A DNA stretch of 5,406 nucleotides. Source: WRIS01 sp050945135 (GTDB lineage Bacteria; Actinomycetota; Coriobacteriia; Coriobacteriales; Eggerthellaceae). Positions 4,780-5,406 of this stretch are shown piece by piece. The stretch is from NCBI GenBank assembly GCA_050945135.1, contig JBMNSJ010000070.1, positions 1 to 5,406 of the forward strand, given 5' to 3'. The position numbers were made by a program, and so were the translations under genes. Numbering within the stretch: position 1 is the first letter of the stretch; each line of letters begins with the position of its first letter. The notes beneath the pieces were generated by a model. The model ran no database searches, was not told the DNA's origin, and saw only the letters and a list, made by a program, of their open reading frames with translations.

Positions 4780-5166
4780 ATGCTACTAGAAGACAGTTGG
4801 ATAGAAAAGGGATATATTGAGTTCGTCGAGCGTTCGACTGAGCGTGTTGAAATGATATATACGGTGCAAGAAGAGCATCTAACTCCCTTGCGTGCACTTA
4901 ATGGCGGGATTAACGGAGTGCTTATCGAAACCGCCGCAAGTATTGGTGCAACTCTCGTGGTCGAAGAGGGATATCATGCGGTGGGAGTAACATTAAATGT
5001 TAATCATGTGCGCTCTGCAAGCTTAGGCGAGCGTCTTCGCGTTATATCCTTGCCGGTTAAAAGCGGCAAAAGCATGCATTTTTGGAGCGGGGAGATAATC
5101 AATGAGCAAGGAAAAACAACCTGCTTTGGCGATCTTACCATGATGAAGGTAAAAAGCGAGATATAA
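4780..5166 (+). CDS. Hotdog-fold acyl-CoA thioesterase, PaaI/MenI-like
   Basis: These enzymes hydrolyse acyl- or aryl-CoA thioesters; relatives act on phenylacetate intermediates (PaaI), DHNA-CoA (MenI/YdiI) or mischarged carrier proteins (EntH). The length, 128 residues, is typical of the single-hotdog family. The signature helix reads LNGGINGVLIETAAS (40-54), with E50 in the position of the catalytic carboxylate. The usual His of the HGG motif is Asn (N41-G42-G43). GVTLNVNHVR (69-78) matches the conserved strand that follows, and the C-terminal half (GKSMHFWSGEI, EQGK) is also typical. A strong AAAGGAG lies five bases upstream of the ATG. It follows the WYL regulator by 46 bases and is probably under its control. 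The substrate cannot be read from the sequence, since no menaquinone or phenylacetate genes are adjacent. Confidence 0.88.
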   Translation: MLLEDSWIEKGYIEFVERSTERVEMIYTVQEEHLTPLRALNGGINGVLIETAASIGATLVVEEGYHAVGVTLNVNHVRSASLGERLRVISLPVKSGKSMHFWSGEIINEQGKTTCFGDLTMMKVKSEI

Positions 5167-5170
5167 GGCA

Positions 5171-5218
5171 AAGCCCAGGTGTTTCTGCGTCCACGCATTG
5201 TAGCTGCGCAATGGGCTT
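5171..5218 (+). terminator. Weak stem structure after the thioesterase
   Basis: AAGCCCA (5171-5177) pairs with TGGGCTT (5212-5218). Between them lie two small stems, TGCG/CGCA (5186-5189/5194-5197) and CATTG/CAATG (5196-5200/5209-5213), which overlap slightly and so are alternatives. No proper T run follows. It may end the WYL-thioesterase transcript, but the call is marginal and the right arm overlaps the gene-remnant frame. Confidence 0.3.
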
Positions 5219-5302
5219 CTCGAAAAAGACGATGGGGACTATCTAAGAATCACCCGCAACGCTGAGGTCGTCATTGATGATTTCGATTACTTCTTGTGGC
5301 AT
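5204..5302 (+). pseudogene. Possible C-terminal remnant of a HemW-like radical-SAM protein
   Basis: After a TAG at 5201-5203 the frame reads LRNGLLEKDDGDYLRIT, then RNAEVVIDDFDYFL, ending at the IS boundary. This resembles the C-terminal winged-helix tail of HemW (oxygen-independent coproporphyrinogen oxidase-like heme chaperone), with its GLLE...LRLT..G.....D.....L pattern. Only about 33 codons are present, there is no start or Shine-Dalgarno site, and no radical-SAM CxxxCxxC motif is near. It would be the stump of a gene lost by deletion or rearrangement linked to the adjacent IS. The match is from memory of the family pattern and is short, so chance resemblance is possible. Confidence 0.3.
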
Positions 5303-5406
5303 GACCCCCTGAATCTGATCCAACCCCAGTGTTAGGAAATAGATAGAATTCGACACTGAAGGGAAAGGACCAGACAATGAAAAAGACACGCTACACCACA
5401 GAGCAG
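5302..5406 (+). mobile_element. Left end of an IS3-family insertion sequence (cut by the window edge)
   Basis: From 5302 the sequence begins TGACCCCCTGAATC and continues with a C-rich then TGTTAGGAAA-containing segment. This fits the terminal inverted repeats of IS3-family elements, which start with TG and lie some 50-80 bases before orfA. The first codons of an IS3 OrfA follow at 5377. The exact left boundary is inferred from this pattern, and the right end and target duplication are outside the window. Confidence 0.6.
5377..5406 (+). CDS. IS3-family transposase OrfA, N-terminus only
   Basis: The ten visible codons read MKKTRYTTEQ. This closely matches the common start of IS3-family OrfA proteins (MKK.RYT.EQ), whose helix-turn-helix domain binds the IS ends. 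In this family OrfA is normally followed by OrfB (DDE integrase), joined by programmed frameshifting; both would lie to the right of the window. GGAAAGGA (5362-5369) lies seven bases before the ATG and is a good Shine-Dalgarno site. Confidence 0.7.
   Translation, partial: MKKTRYTTEQ

Noticed and set aside
5023..5211. Minus-strand small frames overlapping the thioesterase 3' end
   Set aside because: They are antisense to a well-supported gene, have no ribosome binding site and no recognisable family.
5171..5218. tRNA-like layout (7-bp closing stem with inner arms)
   Set aside because: The total is only 48 bases, there is no anticodon or T arm, and the inner stems overlap each other, so it cannot be a tRNA gene.
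1..5406. CRISPR array, rRNA, tRNA or replication origin
   Set aside because: No regularly spaced direct repeats, no rRNA or tRNA signature and no DnaA-box cluster were seen.

Overview
The window carries five complete plus-strand genes. In order they are a biotin ECF-transporter S component (bioY), a water-selective aquaporin (aqpZ type), a membrane-anchored polysaccharide deacetylase with a long disordered basic N-terminus, a WYL-domain transcriptional regulator, and a small hotdog-fold (PaaI/MenI-like) thioesterase. The right edge enters the left end of an IS3-family insertion sequence and shows the first ten codons of its OrfA. Base composition is moderate (mid-40s % G+C by eye), Shine-Dalgarno sites are purine-rich, and intergenic spaces are short to medium. 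The deacetylase architecture (Ser/Arg-rich cytoplasmic tail, one TM segment, beta-rich stalk, NodB domain) suggests a Gram-positive bacterium. My tentative guess is a moderate-GC Coriobacteriia member (Atopobium/Olsenella-like); this rests on general impression and is low confidence.

Left region (1-329). No plus-strand gene is visible here. Three inverted repeats stand out: a 10-bp perfect stem (10-19/54-63), a long 44-nt hairpin (220-263) and a 7-bp stem (279-285/301-307) just before the bioY ribosome binding site. One minus-strand frame is open across the whole stretch and reads like protein, so there may be a divergent gene, or a gene remnant, running off the left edge. An extended -10 promoter motif on the minus strand (81-89) offers a competing picture: a gene starting near position 49 or 9 behind a hairpin that hides its Shine-Dalgarno site.

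Central region (330-3478). bioY stands alone. A 193-base gap with several stem-forming repeats and a candidate promoter follows, then aqpZ and the deacetylase 16 bases apart, probably one transcript: a water channel paired with a cell-envelope-modifying enzyme. A terminator-like hairpin (3495-3518) closes this unit.

Right region (3479-5406). A near-perfect 18-bp palindrome (3697-3714) lies in the probable promoter of the WYL regulator and may be its own operator. The regulator and the thioesterase are 46 bases apart and probably co-transcribed, with a composite hairpin overlapping the regulator stop codon. After the thioesterase, about 33 codons resemble the C-terminal end of a HemW-type radical-SAM protein, apparently a gene remnant, and stop where the IS3-like element begins.

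The genes here are mostly familiar families. The less explained material lies in the 330 bases left of bioY, the aqpZ leader, the WYL operator and the remnant/IS junction.
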